Shown here: piece after piece, positions 47,438 through 56,715 of the stretch
Position numbering within the stretch: the stretch's first letter is position 1
Layout: the number at the start of each line of letters is the position of its first letter
Assembly (NCBI RefSeq): GCF_041435195.1
Contig: NZ_CP108106.1
Span: 2,976,001-3,040,000, forward strand
Length of the DNA stretch: 64,000 nt
Reading direction: 5' to 3'
Source of the DNA: Streptomyces sp. NBC_00224
GTDB taxonomy: Bacteria > Actinomycetota > Actinomycetes > Streptomycetales > Streptomycetaceae
Translations under genes and position numbers: made by a program
Notes under the pieces: generated by a model
Told to the model about the DNA's origin: nothing
The model's database searches: none
What the model saw: only the letters and a program-made list of their open reading frames with translations

Positions 47438-47525
47438 GGCGTCAGCGGGCGTCGCCGGAATTCGCCCGTTCGGAGGGCGATGGCAATCGACTCGTTACGC
47501 GGTGGAGGGCGGCGGGGCCCGGCGG

Positions 47526-48551
47526 TCAGCTGATGCGGACGCCGAACTGGAACGGCATGTTGCCCATGGCCTCGTAGCGGACGTTGGCGCCCGGCTTCGG
47601 GGCGTGCAGCACCTGGCCGTTGCCCGCGTACAGGCCGACGTGGTGCAGGTCGCCGTAGAACAGCACCAGGTCGCCCGGCTTGAGCTGGCTGCGGCCGATC
47701 TGGGTGCCGGCGCCGGCCTGGGCCTGCGAGGTGCGCGGGATGGAGACGTTCGCCTGGCGGTAGGCCCAGGACGTGAGCCCGGAGCAGTCGAACGAGGCGG
47801 TGCCGGTGGCGCCGTACACGTACGGCTTGCCTATCTGGGTCTGGGCGGCGGCCAGGGCCGCGGCGCCGCGGTTGGAGGCGGGGGCCTCGTTGCCGAGGTC
47901 GGCGCGCTCGTTGGTGCGGTTGGCGCGGGCGTCGTCGGCGGCCAGGGAGGCCTTCTCGGCGGCGGTCAGCGAGTTGAGGAGCTTCTGCGCGGCGGCGAGC
48001 TTGGACTGGGTCTCGGCCTTCTTGGTGCCGAGCTCCTTGCGGGTGTCCGCGAGGTCCTTGAGCTTGTCCTGGGCTTCCTTGCGCTCCTGCGCCAGGCTGC
48101 GCTGCTTCGCCTGGATCTTCTGGAGCGCCTCGCTCTGCTTGGCGCTCAGCTGGTCCAGGGAGGACGCCTTGTCCAGGAAGTCGTCCGGGTTGGCGGAGAG
48201 GAAGAGCTGGACCGAGGGGTCGATGCCGCCCGAGCGGTACTGCGCCGAGGCCATCGAACCGAGGCCGTCGCGGAGCTTGTTGAGCTCGTCCTGGCCGCGG
48301 GCCACCTTGTCCTGGATCGCACCGACCTGCTTCTCCAGCTGGCCCTGCTTCTCCTTGGCGCCGTTGTACTTCTCGGTCGCCTGCTCGGCCTCGTCGTACA
48401 GCTTGTCGACCTTGGACTTCACTTCGCTCTTCGACGGCTTCGGGTCCGCGTGCGCGGCCTGGGACGTGAGAGCGACGGCTGCGGCGGCGGTCGCGGTGAG
48501 CACGGTCACACGGGTGCGGCTCGCAGGCTTGGGTCGACGGTGGGACGCCAC
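47526..48551 (-). CDS. NlpC/P60 family peptidoglycan endopeptidase (second copy)
   Basis: A 341-aa paralogue of the preceding gene with the same order: signal peptide (TRVTVLTATAAAAVALTSQAAHA), coiled coil (GQLEKQVGAIQDKVARGQDE; RKELGTKKAETQSKLAAAQK), then NlpC/P60 with FDCSGLTSWAYRQA and HHVGLYAGNGQVLHAP. Start GTG 48551 after AGAAGGAG. The 257-bp gap upstream (48552-48808) holds no gene I can support; its sequence is comparatively AT-rich near 48690. Confidence 0.93.
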   Translation of the reverse strand: MASHRRPKPASRTRVTVLTATAAAAVALTSQAAHADPKPSKSEVKSKVDKLYDEAEQATEKYNGAKEKQGQLEKQVGAIQDKVARGQDELNKLRDGLGSMASAQYRSGGIDPSVQLFLSANPDDFLDKASSLDQLSAKQSEALQKIQAKQRSLAQERKEAQDKLKDLADTRKELGTKKAETQSKLAAAQKLLNSLTAAEKASLAADDARANRTNERADLGNEAPASNRGAAALAAAQTQIGKPYVYGATGTASFDCSGLTSWAYRQANVSIPRTSQAQAGAGTQIGRSQLKPGDLVLFYGDLHHVGLYAGNGQVLHAPKPGANVRYEAMGNMPFQFGVRIS

Positions 48552-48808
48552 GAAGGCGAGCTCCTTCTTCCTCAGCCGCCGAACAGCTTCAGACTCGGCG
48601 GGACCCTCACGGCCACCCGGACGAGTGATCAGCCGCGTGAAGGTTCGAGCCCCGACCCTAGTGACGTTCTTGTGATCAGTTCAAATCCTGATGGGAAAAA
48701 AAGCGGTCGCCGGGAGGATTCTTTACAGTCATCCCACGCGTAGTAATGGGCACTTGACAGAGCGCTGGGAACTGATCACCCGAATTCGGGCATTGAACGC
48801 AGGAGTTG

Positions 48809-50170
48809 CTAGACGCGCGAAAGCCGCTTCAGGAGCATGACGGACGCAACGGGCCGGGCACCGGCCTTGGCCACCCCGTCCGCCACCTCGCGGTCGGTCG
48901 AGACGACCACCACCGGCCGCCCGGACGGCTCCGCCCGCACCAGCTGGCGGATCAGCTCGTCGGCGGTCACACCCGGCTTCGAGAAGAGCACCCGTACGCC
49001 ACGGGGCGGCGCGAGCAGCACCGGCGCGGCCAGCTCGGCGCCGTCGAAGACGCAGGTCACCTCGGCGCCCGTCTGCGCGGCGAGCACGGAGAGACCGCCG
49101 AGCAGCCGCAGCCGCTGCTTCTCCAACGGCATCGTCGGATAGCCGGTCTTGGTGACGTTGTAGCCGTCCACCACCAGATGCACCTGCGGCAGCGCGAGCA
49201 GCTGGTCCAGGAGCGCCGGATCGGTCTCCGAGAGCGCCCGGGCCGCGATGTCCTTCGGGGTCATCTGCCCCGGTTCGACCGCTTCCACGGTGTCGGCGGG
49301 CCGCACCGAGGCCGGGGGCAGGGCGAGTTCGCGCCGCAGCCCCGACGCCGCGTCCAGAACCGTGTCGAGCAGCAGCCGCAGCCGCATGTCCTCGATCGAG
49401 CGGCCCTCGCGCACCGCGCGCCGGCTCGCCTCGACGGACGCCTCGGCCTCGGTGAGCCGGGTCCTGATCCGCCGCGACTCGCTCTCGGCGGCGGCCACCT
49501 GGGCCGCCGCCTCCGCTCTGATCCCGTCGATCTCACCGGTGACCTTGCGCAGGGCGGCCTCGCCCCGCTTGACGTCGCTGAGCGCGCTGCGCAGCTTGCG
49601 CTGGAGCGCTTCCGCTTCCTTGCGGGCCGCGGCCAGGTCGGTGCGCAGGTCCTCCTGCTCGGTACGCAGCCGCTCGTGCGCCTCGGCGAGCTCCCGGCGC
49701 AGCCGCTCCAGTTCGCGCCGGCCCTCCTCGTCGGCGCGCTCGGCGTCGGCGCGCAGGGCCTCCTCGCCGGCGGCGGCGACCAACTTGACCCAGCCGGTGG
49801 GCCGCAGCACATACGCGGCGGCCGCCACGTCGACGGGATCGGCGGCCGCGGGCGGCGCGCCGGACTCCAGGGCGCCCGCCAGCTCCGGCTGCGCCTCCTT
49901 CAGGCGCTCACCGATCCGCTGACGGAAGACCGGGTCGGACTCCAGGGCCGCGGCCATGGCGTTGCCCGCGAACTTGGCACGTCGAGTCGGGGTGAAACGG
50001 GCGTACTGTCGCAATTGCGACGGCAGTTCGGCGACGGTCAGCCCACCGAAGGCGTCCGAGACCAGGGCGACGACCCTGCGCCGCACCCCTTCGGGCAGCG
50101 GGCGGTCGAGCACCTCGGCGGGGCCGTCACCGGCCGCACCGGCCGGTTCGGCACCGCTTGCATGCTCCAC
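48809..50170 (-). CDS. NYN-domain protein with central coiled coil
   Basis: A 453-aa protein. The N-terminus is Ala-rich helical (RRAKFAGNAMAAALESDPVF). Residues about 140-250 are a long coiled coil (ELERLRRELAEAHERLRTEQ, LQRKLRSALSDVKRGEAAL). The C-terminal NYN/YacP-like PIN-fold nuclease has VHLVVDGYNVTKTGYPTMP, VTCVFDGAE and VVVVSTDREVADGV acidic residues. The domain predicts RNA processing. A small zinc-ribbon gene lies immediately upstream on the same strand. Confidence 0.92.
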   Translation of the reverse strand: MEHASGAEPAGAAGDGPAEVLDRPLPEGVRRRVVALVSDAFGGLTVAELPSQLRQYARFTPTRRAKFAGNAMAAALESDPVFRQRIGERLKEAQPELAGALESGAPPAAADPVDVAAAAYVLRPTGWVKLVAAAGEEALRADAERADEEGRRELERLRRELAEAHERLRTEQEDLRTDLAAARKEAEALQRKLRSALSDVKRGEAALRKVTGEIDGIRAEAAAQVAAAESESRRIRTRLTEAEASVEASRRAVREGRSIEDMRLRLLLDTVLDAASGLRRELALPPASVRPADTVEAVEPGQMTPKDIAARALSETDPALLDQLLALPQVHLVVDGYNVTKTGYPTMPLEKQRLRLLGGLSVLAAQTGAEVTCVFDGAELAAPVLLAPPRGVRVLFSKPGVTADELIRQLVRAEPSGRPVVVVSTDREVADGVAKAGARPVASVMLLKRLSRV

Positions 50171-50212
50171 GATCCGTCACCTCAACTGTCGTCCGTCACT
50201 CACCGGGGCGGC

Positions 50213-50458
50213 TCACTCGGAGCCGGCGCCCGGCCTGTCCACCAGCTCGATCTGGTCCACCGCGTTGCACCAGCGACAGCGCACCGACTCGATGGTCTCA
50301 CTGACCACCTCGCGTTCCTCGACCTTCGGCTCTCCGGCGAGGTCCAGATGGACGTACTCGACGACCTTCGACGAGCGGGTGACGTCGAAACGGGTCAGAT
50401 TGCCGCAGAGGGTGCAGCGCCACCGGGTGGTGGCGGTGGGCAGGGGAACGCTGGTCAT
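50213..50458 (-). CDS. Small zinc-ribbon-like protein
   Basis: An 81-aa protein with two CxxC knuckles, WRCTLCGNLTRFDV and VRCRWCNAVDQIELV, about 45 residues apart, suggesting one zinc site. ATG 50458 is chosen because the open frame upstream overlaps the divergent promoter region. It is 42 bp from the NYN gene and likely cotranscribed with it. Function unknown. Confidence 0.85.
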   Translation of the reverse strand: MTSVPLPTATTRWRCTLCGNLTRFDVTRSSKVVEYVHLDLAGEPKVEEREVVSETIESVRCRWCNAVDQIELVDRPGAGSE

Positions 50459-50657
50459 GTGGTGCTGACCTCTTTCCACGGTTCCGCGTCGAGGCTCGGT
50501 GCCCGATGCCTCGATGCGCGGTCGGTTCATGGTCCAGGATCTCGCGGTGCGCCGTCGAACTGCGGATGTACTGCCCGTAACCCTACGGCCTACCAGGCAC
50601 CCCCCGGCACGGCGAGGCGGTCTGTACCGTTCGGTCCGGTTACGCCATGCTCTGTTC

Positions 50658-51392
50658 ATGATCAAGCCGAGCGCCGTACGGGGCGCGGTGGTGCGGGGCC
50701 CCGCGGTCACCTACACCGTGCTGGCGCTCTGCTGCCTGGTCTTCCTCGTCAGCCCGGTGTCCGGCCTGAATCCCTCGTACGGGACGGGGGACGCGCTGCT
50801 GGCGGCGCAGAGTTCGTACTTCGCCCGGTGGGGTGTCATCCCGAACGAACTCACGGCCGGTGACCCCGGCACGCTCGTCACCCCCCTCACGGCGCTCTTC
50901 GTGCACGGCAACTGGCTGCACCTGCTGGGGAACATGCTCTTCCTCTACGTCTTCGGCGTGATGGCCGAGGAGCGCATGGGCAGGATCGGGTTCGCGCTGT
51001 TCTACCTCGGCGCGGGCTACCTCGCCCTGCTCGCGTACGCGGTGGCGCACGCGTCGTCCGACCAGACGCTGGTGGGCGCGTCGGGGGCGATCTCGGCCGT
51101 CCTGGGCGCCTTCCTCTATCTCTTCCCCCGGGCCAGGGTGACCAGCCTCTTCCCCTTCCTCTTCTTCCTGCCTCTGCGCTTCCCCGCCGCGATGGTGCTG
51201 GTGTTCTGGTTCGTGCTGCAGTGGCTGGCGGTACGGGCGGCGCCGACGGGGCCCGGGGTGGCGTACTTGGCCCATCTCGTCGGCTTCGGCCTGGGGTTTC
51301 TCTACGCCTGGGGCCGGTTCCGCGGGGCGGCTAGAGTGAAACGACCGAAGCCACCCGCGTCGGCCGCCACCGAGGGAGAGAACCAGCCGTGA
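50658..51392 (+). CDS. Rhomboid family intramembrane serine protease
   Basis: A 244-aa protein with six or seven membrane segments. Catalytic Ser is in LVGASGAISAVLGAFLYLFP, catalytic His in VAYLAHLVGFGLGFLYAWG, and the L1-loop/TM2 Asn-His pair in FVHGNWLHLLGNMLFLYVFG. ATG 50658 starts the membrane-protein sequence; the upstream extension is discarded. Its stop overlaps the start of the Lrp-like gene (GTGA). Natural substrate unknown. Confidence 0.95.
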   Translation: MIKPSAVRGAVVRGPAVTYTVLALCCLVFLVSPVSGLNPSYGTGDALLAAQSSYFARWGVIPNELTAGDPGTLVTPLTALFVHGNWLHLLGNMLFLYVFGVMAEERMGRIGFALFYLGAGYLALLAYAVAHASSDQTLVGASGAISAVLGAFLYLFPRARVTSLFPFLFFLPLRFPAAMVLVFWFVLQWLAVRAAPTGPGVAYLAHLVGFGLGFLYAWGRFRGAARVKRPKPPASAATEGENQP

Positions 51393-51670
51393 TCACCGCG
51401 ATCGTGCTCATCAAGACCAGCGTGGACCGGATTCCCGAGATCGCGGAGTCGATCGCGTCGCTGGAGAACGTCAGCGAGGTGTATTCGGTGACCGGCACCT
51501 ACGACTTGATCGCGCTGGTCCGGGTGGCCCGCCACGACAACCTCGCGGACATCATCCCCGGGCGCATCAGCAAGATCCCCGGCGTGGAGGCGACGGACAC
51601 GCACGTGGCGTTCCGGACGTACTCCCAGCACGACCTGGAGGCGGCGTTCGCCATCGGCCTGGATGCGTAG
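51389..51670 (+). CDS. Lrp/AsnC ligand-binding (RAM) domain protein
   Basis: A 93-aa stand-alone RAM domain with no HTH: ITAIVLIKTSVDRIPEIAES, VSEVYSVTGTYDLIALVRV, GVEATDTHVAFRTYSQHD. It would form amino-acid-binding oligomers and may work as a metabolite sensor without its own DNA-binding part. It overlaps the rhomboid gene by 4 bp, so they are coupled. Confidence 0.92.
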   Translation: MITAIVLIKTSVDRIPEIAESIASLENVSEVYSVTGTYDLIALVRVARHDNLADIIPGRISKIPGVEATDTHVAFRTYSQHDLEAAFAIGLDA

Positions 51671-51689
51671 CCCTCGGGCGGGCGGCGGG

Positions 51690-52009
51690 ACGGGACAGGG
51701 GTTTTCGTTCGTCTGCGGGTTCGGTGGGGGCTGGTCGCGCAGTTCCCCGCGCCCCTTCTCAGCCCGGTGTTTGTCTGCGGGCTGTGTGTGGCTGGTCGCG
51801 CCGTTCCCCGCGCCCCTAAAGGCAGAACGGGGGCCGGGCAAATTCAGCCCCTCCGGCGTTTGAGGAGCGGGGGCCGGGGCGGAGCCCCGTAGCGGGGTGC
51901 AGGGGCCGCAGGCCCCGCAAACGGGGGTCTGGGGGCGTAGCCCCCGGGAAACCCTCCTCCACCCCCACCCACCCCCGGAGGGTTAAGGGAACGGGCGGGG
52001 AGGGGCAAC
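51690..52009. repeat. Composite repeat region with two direct copies of the core module
   Basis: GTTCGTCTGCGGG...CTGGTCGCGCAGTTCCCCG occurs at 51707-51757 and again, starting GTTTGTCTGCGGG, at 51769-51820, both in the same orientation rather than inverted. Then come CCCCTCCGGCGTTTGAGGAG (51847-51866), several short GGCGGAGCCCC/GGGGCCGCAGGCCCC hairpins, the GGGGGCGTAGCCCCCGGG hairpin (51931-51948) and C-tracts 51952-51976. This 339-bp gap between convergent stops holds no gene. Confidence 0.85.
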
Positions 52010-53434
52010 TCACACCGCCGGGACGCAGCGGCCCTCCTCCGTGCGGTACGTCCACTTCGCCCCACCCCGCACCAACTCCCGCACCGCCCCCACAAACCGC
52101 TCCACGTGCTCGTCCGGCGTCCCCGCCCCGAAGCTGACGCGGATCGCGTTGAGGGTGGGGGTCCCCCCGGACGAAGTCTGGGGGAGCTCGCCCGGCTCCG
52201 CCTCGGGCGCGCCGCACTCGCCCGGCTCCTGCGGCTCGCTGCCGAGGAGCGTGCGGACCAGGGGGTGCGCGCAGAACAGACCGTCGCGGACGCCGATCCC
52301 GTACTCCGCCGACAGCGCCGCCGCGAAGTGCGAGCTGTTCCAGCCGTCCACCACGAACGAGATCACGCCGACCCGGGGCGCGTCGTCGCCGAACAAGGAG
52401 AGGACGCGGACCTCCGGGACCTCCGCCAGCCCCTCCCGCACCTTCGCGATCAGGTGCTTCTCCCGCTCCACCAGCCCCTCGAAGCCCGCCTCGGTCAGCG
52501 CCTTGCAGGCGGAGGCGATGGCGTACACCCCGATCACGTTCGGGGATCCGGCCTCGTGGCGGGCGGCCGTGGTGTGCCACTCGACGTCCACCCCGCCGTC
52601 CGCGCGCCGGGCGACCTTGCGGGAGGCGCCGCCGCCCGCGAGGTACGGCTCGGACTCCCGCAGCCAGTCCGCGCGGCCCGCCAGCACTCCGGAGCCGAAC
52701 GGCGCGTACAGCTTGTGGCCCGAGAAGGCGATCCAGTCGACGTCCAACTCCTGTACGGAGACCGGGTGGTGGGGCGCCAGCTGCGCCGCGTCGAGCACGA
52801 TCCGCGCCCCGTGCGCGTGCGCCGCCGCCGCGAGCTCGCGCACCGGCCACAGCTCGCCTGTGACGTTGGAGGCGCCGGTCACGCAGACCAGGGCCGGGCC
52901 GTACGGGTCGCGGTCGGCCAGCGCGCGCTCCAGCGTCGCCACCGCCTGCTGCGGCGTACGCGGCGCGTTGAGGTACGTCACCCGCGCGTCCCGCCACGGC
53001 AGCAGCGACGCGTGGTGCTCGGTCTCGAAGACGAAGACCTCGCAGCCGGCCGGGATCACCTGGGCGAGGAGGTTGAGCGAGTCCGTCGTCGAGCGGGTGA
53101 AGACCACCTGGTCGCCCGCGCGGCAGTCCAGGAACTCCGCCACCGCCGCCCTGCTGTTCTCGAACAGGTCCGTGGACAGCTGCGAGAGGTAGCCCGCGCC
53201 GCGGTGCACGCTGCCGTAGTAGGGGGCGTACGCGGCCACGTCGTCCCACACCCGCTGGAGGGCCGGGGCGCTCGCCGCGTAGTCGAGGGCCGCGTACGTC
53301 ACCTCTCCGCCGGTGACCAGCGGCACGGTGACGTCCCGGCCGAGCACCGGCAGCGGCGCCGCACAGCAGGGTTCGGCGGAGGAGTCGGAGGCGGCGGAGG
53401 ACGTGGCGGTGGGCGTGACGGCGTATGCGGACAT
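52010..53434 (-). CDS. Class V aminotransferase (cysteine desulfurase/kynureninase-like)
   Basis: A 474-aa PLP enzyme of fold type I. The PLP Lys is in WIAFSGHKLYAPFGSG, with DAAQLAPHHP giving the ring-stacking Asp region and FTRSTTDSLNLLAQ the phosphate cup. Gly/Ser-rich N-terminus with CC (EPCCAAPL). ATG 53434 follows GGGAGAAACC. The gene is preceded by a SAM-IV riboswitch, so it belongs to sulfur amino-acid metabolism. A desulfurase- or lyase-type reaction is inferred, not shown. A short Pro/Glu-rich insertion lies near the C-terminus. Confidence 0.9.
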   Translation of the reverse strand: MSAYAVTPTATSSAASDSSAEPCCAAPLPVLGRDVTVPLVTGGEVTYAALDYAASAPALQRVWDDVAAYAPYYGSVHRGAGYLSQLSTDLFENSRAAVAEFLDCRAGDQVVFTRSTTDSLNLLAQVIPAGCEVFVFETEHHASLLPWRDARVTYLNAPRTPQQAVATLERALADRDPYGPALVCVTGASNVTGELWPVRELAAAAHAHGARIVLDAAQLAPHHPVSVQELDVDWIAFSGHKLYAPFGSGVLAGRADWLRESEPYLAGGGASRKVARRADGGVDVEWHTTAARHEAGSPNVIGVYAIASACKALTEAGFEGLVEREKHLIAKVREGLAEVPEVRVLSLFGDDAPRVGVISFVVDGWNSSHFAAALSAEYGIGVRDGLFCAHPLVRTLLGSEPQEPGECGAPEAEPGELPQTSSGGTPTLNAIRVSFGAGTPDEHVERFVGAVRELVRGGAKWTYRTEEGRCVPAV

Positions 53435-53565
53435 GGCGGTTTCTCCCGGCAGGACGAGGCGAGATGACTGTGGAGCCCCACGGAACGGCGGCGGCAGTCC
53501 AACTGGCGCCGGGTACACGGGGGTTGACCTCGAACACGGGCATGACGAGCCCGCGGAGGTGTACA

Positions 53566-53605
53566 GAAAGAGGGGCCGGAGGCCCTATCGCATTCGCTTG
53601 CTCAC
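53566..53605 (-). promoter_or_regulatory. Minimal leader ORF and hairpin downstream of the riboswitch
   Basis: GGGAG (minus strand, 53617-53613) is followed after 7 nt by GTG 53605 and six sense codons (MSKRMR, stop 53587-53585). The stop runs into GGGCC-TCC-GGCCC and then CTTTCT. This could be a second control layer between the SAM-IV aptamer and the aminotransferase gene, or chance. Confidence 0.35.
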
Positions 53606-53627
53606 GAGACTGCTCCCTTGAGGACCA

Positions 53628-53784
53628 GGACCCCAGGGGCGCGCCACTCCGAAGGGAGTGCGCAGGGGTCCGCGCTTGCCGCAGACCTCGCTGCCTGCGA
53701 CCTGGTCTTCACCCGGGGCACCCCGCCACGGACGGAGGGTTGCCGGACAGCGGGCCGGGGCCGTAGTCGCTGTCACTCATGACC
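53628..53784 (-). ncRNA. SAM-IV riboswitch
   Basis: Read on the minus strand from 53783, the RNA contains GTCATGAGTGACAGCGAC, GCTGTCCGGCAACCCTCC, GGCGGGGTGCCCCGGGTGA and AGACCAGG in order, the SAM-IV consensus known from actinobacteria. A strong hairpin follows at 53671-53628 (GGACCCC...GGGGTCC with an inner stem). The next gene on this strand is the class V aminotransferase, a known SAM-IV context. Confidence 0.92.
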
Positions 53785-53816
53785 TTGGAAAGCATCCTGC
53801 CATACGTCCGCGTACG

Positions 53817-53853
53817 CGCAAGGCGCAGTCCGGATGCCGGACTGCGCCTTGCG
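53817..53853 (-). terminator. Perfect 17-bp hairpin terminator after trpD
   Basis: CGCAAGGCGCAGTCCGG (53817-53833) and its reverse complement (53837-53853) enclose a 3-nt loop. It lies 34 nt past the trpD stop and just before the SAM-IV transcript. Confidence 0.88.
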
Positions 53854-53886
53854 TCACACCTCGCGGGCTCCAGGCCCTGGCGGCCC

Positions 53887-54951
53887 TCAGGCGTTGCTGG
53901 CGGCCACCCAGCGCTCCAGGGCCCGCCGCGCCGCGCCCGAGTCCACCGACTCGGCCGCCACGGCGATCCCGGCCCGGATCTGCTCGACCAGGCTCCCCTC
54001 GCCCGGATCGAGCGCGACGAGCGCCGCCGCCGAGTTGAGCAGCACCGCGTCCCGCACCGGCCCGGTCTCGCCGGCGAGCAGCCGCCTGGCGACGTCCGCG
54101 TTGTACGAGGCGTCCGCGCCGCGCAGCGCCTCGACCGGCACCAGGTCGATGCCCACGTCCCTGGGGTCGAACGACTCCTCGCGCACGGCCCCGTCCCGTA
54201 CCACCCAGACCCGGGAGGTCGCGGTGGTCGTCAGCTCGTCCATGCCGTCGTCGCCGCGGAACACCAGCGCGGAGGAGCCGCGCTCGGCGAGCACCCCGGC
54301 CACGATCGGCGCCATGCGCGCGTCCGCGACCCCGGTGGCCTGGGCCTTGACCCGGGCCGGATTGGTGAGCGGACCGAGGAAGTTGAAGGTCGTGCGGATG
54401 CCGAGTTCCCGGCGCGCGGCGGCGACGTATCTCAGGGCGGGGTGGAACTTCACGGCGAAGCAGAAGGTGACGCCCGCCTCCTCGGCGACCTGGACGACCT
54501 GCCGGGGCGTGAGGTCCAGGTTGACGCCGAGCTTCTCCAGGACGTCGGAGGCGCCGCTGGCCGAGGAGGCGGCCCGGTTGCCGTGCTTGACGACCTTGGC
54601 GCCGGTGCCCGCCACCACGATCGAGGACATGGTGGAGATGTTGACGGTCTTGGCGCCGTCGCCGCCGGTGCCGACGATGTCCACGGTCCGGCCGGGCACC
54701 TCGATCACATTGGCGTGCTCGTACATCGCGCGGACCATGCCGCTGATCTCGGTGACGGTCTCGCCCTTGGCCCGCAGCGCCACCGCGAACCCGGCGATCT
54801 GCGCGTCGGTCGCCTCGCCGCGCATGATCGAGTCCATCGCCCAGGCGGTCGCCTCGGCGCTCTGGTCGGTGCCGCTGAGCAGCGAGTCCAGTACGCCCGG
54901 CCAGGAGTAGGCCGCCACGCTGTCGCCGCCGACCGGGGTCACAACGTTCAT
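53887..54951 (-). CDS. trpD: Anthranilate phosphoribosyltransferase
   Basis: A 354-aa enzyme transferring phosphoribose from PRPP to anthranilate, the second step of Trp synthesis. PRPP loop [49 protein letters not shown]; and the [16 protein letters not shown] region are all intact. It is monocistronic between two terminators, and about 30 kb from trpE, as trp genes are scattered in Streptomyces. Start ATG 54951. No Trp leader peptide was seen in front of it. Confidence 0.96.
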   Translation of the reverse strand: MNVVTPVGGDSVAAYSWPGVLDSLLSGTDQSAEATAWAMDSIMRGEATDAQIAGFAVALRAKGETVTEISGMVRAMYEHANVIEVPGRTVDIVGTGGDGAKTVNISTMSSIVVAGTGAKVVKHGNRAASSASGASDVLEKLGVNLDLTPRQVVQVAEEAGVTFCFAVKFHPALRYVAAARRELGIRTTFNFLGPLTNPARVKAQATGVADARMAPIVAGVLAERGSSALVFRGDDGMDELTTTATSRVWVVRDGAVREESFDPRDVGIDLVPVEALRGADASYNADVARRLLAGETGPVRDAVLLNSAAALVALDPGEGSLVEQIRAGIAVAAESVDSGAARRALERWVAASNA

Positions 54952-55018
54952 GGTCCGCTCCTGGGTCCACCGACGGATAGGGATGGGAACACCCTATCCA
55001 GCCCCGGGGAACAGCGAA

Positions 55019-55049
55019 GAGCCCCGTCCATCGCGTGGACGGGGCCCTT
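55019..55049 (-). terminator. Hairpin terminator after qcrB
   Basis: GCCCCGTCCA (55021-55030) and TGGACGGGGC (55036-55045) pair around TCGCG, followed on the minus strand by TCTTC and flanked by AAAAG. It ends the ctaE-qcrC-qcrA-qcrB transcript. Confidence 0.85.
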
Positions 55050-55086
55050 TTGCTGTGTGGCGTACAGCAGTGTCGCTGAGAGGGGA

Positions 55087-56715
55087 TCAGTGGTGGCCGT
55101 GGCCGCTGGTGATCTCCTCGTACTCCTCAGAGGTCGGCTTGGCGATCTGGCTCTGCTCGCCGTAGTAACCCTTGTGGATCTTGACGCGCAGCTTCTCCAT
55201 GCGGGAGACCTTGCGCTTGACGCCGTTCTCGTCGACCGCCGCGGGCAGCTCGTGCGGACGGGGCTGCTCGTGCGCGGTGAGCTTGTACAGCTGGCCCGCG
55301 TCGAGCGGCTCGTGGACCTCGACGAACTCACCGTGCGGCAGCCGCTTGATGATGCCGGTCTCACGACCGTGCAGCACCTTCTCGGCGTCCCGGCGCTGCA
55401 GGCCCAGGCAGATCCGCTTGGTGATGATGAACGCGATGACCGGGCCGACGAAGAACGCGATCCGGACGAACCAGGTGATGGCGTTCAGCGACAGGTGGAA
55501 GTTGGTCGCCCACAGGTCGTTGCCACCACCGACGAGCATCACCATGTACGCGGTGATCCAGGCCACGCCGATACCGGTGCGGACGGGAGCGTTGCGCGGA
55601 CGGTCGGCGATGTGGTGCTCGCGGGTGTCCTTGGTGATCCAGGCCTCGATGAACGGGTAGGCCGCGATCGCGAAGAGCACCAGCGGGAAGATCACCAGCG
55701 GGATGAACACGCCCAGGACCAGTGTGTGGCCCCACGCGTTGATCTCCCAGCCCGGCATCACTCGGATGAGGCCTTCGGCGAAGCCCATGTACCAGTCGGG
55801 CTGGGCGCCGGTCGACACCTGGTCCGGGCGGTACGGGCCGATCTCCCAGATCGGGTTGATCGAGGCGATCGCCGAGATGACCGCGATGACACCGAACACC
55901 AGGAAGAAGAAGCCACCGGCCTTGGCCGTGTAGACGGGCAGCAGAGGCGCGCCCACGACGTTCTTGTTGGTGCGGCCGGGGCCCGCGAACTGGGTGTGCT
56001 TGTGGTAGAAGACCAGGATCAGGTGAGTGACCATCAGGCCGAGCATGATGCCGGGCAGCAGCAGGATGTGGACCGAGTAGAACCGGGCCACGAAGTCGCC
56101 GCCGGGGAACTCGCCGCCGTAGATGAAGAACGACAGGTACGTGCCGATGACCGGCACGCCCAGGATGGCGCCCTCCATGAACCGGACGCCGGTGCCCGAG
56201 AGCAGGTCGTCCGGGAGCGAGTAGCCGGTGAAGCCGGTGAACATGCCGCAGAAGAACAGCAGGAAGCCGAAGAGCCAGTTGACCTCGCGCGGCTTGCGGA
56301 ACGCGCCCGTGAAGAAGACGCGCATCATGTGCACGAACATCGCCGCGAGGAAGATCAGCGCCGCCCAGTGGTGGATCTGCCGGATCAGCAGACCACCGCG
56401 CACATCGAAGCTGATGTGCATGGTCGAGTTGAACGCCTCGGACATCTGCACACCCTGGAGCGGAACGTAGGAGCCGTCGTAGACGACCTCGTTCATGCTC
56501 GGGTGGAAGAACATCGTCAGGTACACACCCGTGAGGATGATGATGATGAAGCTGTACATGCAGATCTCGCCGAGCATGAAGGACCAGTGGTCCGGGAAGA
56601 TCTTGCGCATGTTGCTCTTCGCCAGGGTGTAGATCCCCAGCCGGCCGTCGGCCCAGTCGGCGAACTTCTCGCCGTTCCCGGGCTCGCGCCGTTCGTCAGT
56701 CGTGGTGGTGCTCAT
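55087..56715 (-). CDS. qcrB: Cytochrome bc1 complex cytochrome b subunit
   Basis: A 542-aa membrane protein with eight or more segments that carries both b hemes and the menaquinol sites. Haem His motifs lie in LLIRQIHHWAALIFLAAMFVHMMRV and in HILLLPGIMLGLMVTHLILVFYHK; the PEWY-like Qo motif is QPDWYMGF. The C-terminal 120 residues are an actinobacterial extension (RISRMEKLRVKIHKGYYGEQ-like). ATG 56715 overlaps the qcrA stop. Part of the bc1-aa3 supercomplex. Confidence 0.97.
   Translation of the reverse strand: MSTTTTDERREPGNGEKFADWADGRLGIYTLAKSNMRKIFPDHWSFMLGEICMYSFIIIILTGVYLTMFFHPSMNEVVYDGSYVPLQGVQMSEAFNSTMHISFDVRGGLLIRQIHHWAALIFLAAMFVHMMRVFFTGAFRKPREVNWLFGFLLFFCGMFTGFTGYSLPDDLLSGTGVRFMEGAILGVPVIGTYLSFFIYGGEFPGGDFVARFYSVHILLLPGIMLGLMVTHLILVFYHKHTQFAGPGRTNKNVVGAPLLPVYTAKAGGFFFLVFGVIAVISAIASINPIWEIGPYRPDQVSTGAQPDWYMGFAEGLIRVMPGWEINAWGHTLVLGVFIPLVIFPLVLFAIAAYPFIEAWITKDTREHHIADRPRNAPVRTGIGVAWITAYMVMLVGGGNDLWATNFHLSLNAITWFVRIAFFVGPVIAFIITKRICLGLQRRDAEKVLHGRETGIIKRLPHGEFVEVHEPLDAGQLYKLTAHEQPRPHELPAAVDENGVKRKVSRMEKLRVKIHKGYYGEQSQIAKPTSEEYEEITSGHGHH

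Noticed and set aside
48552..48800. c-di-AMP (ydaO) riboswitch before the NlpC/P60 gene
   Set aside because: The family and genus made it plausible, but the conserved GACAGCTAACCTC-like and GGGTGAATC blocks are absent on the minus strand.
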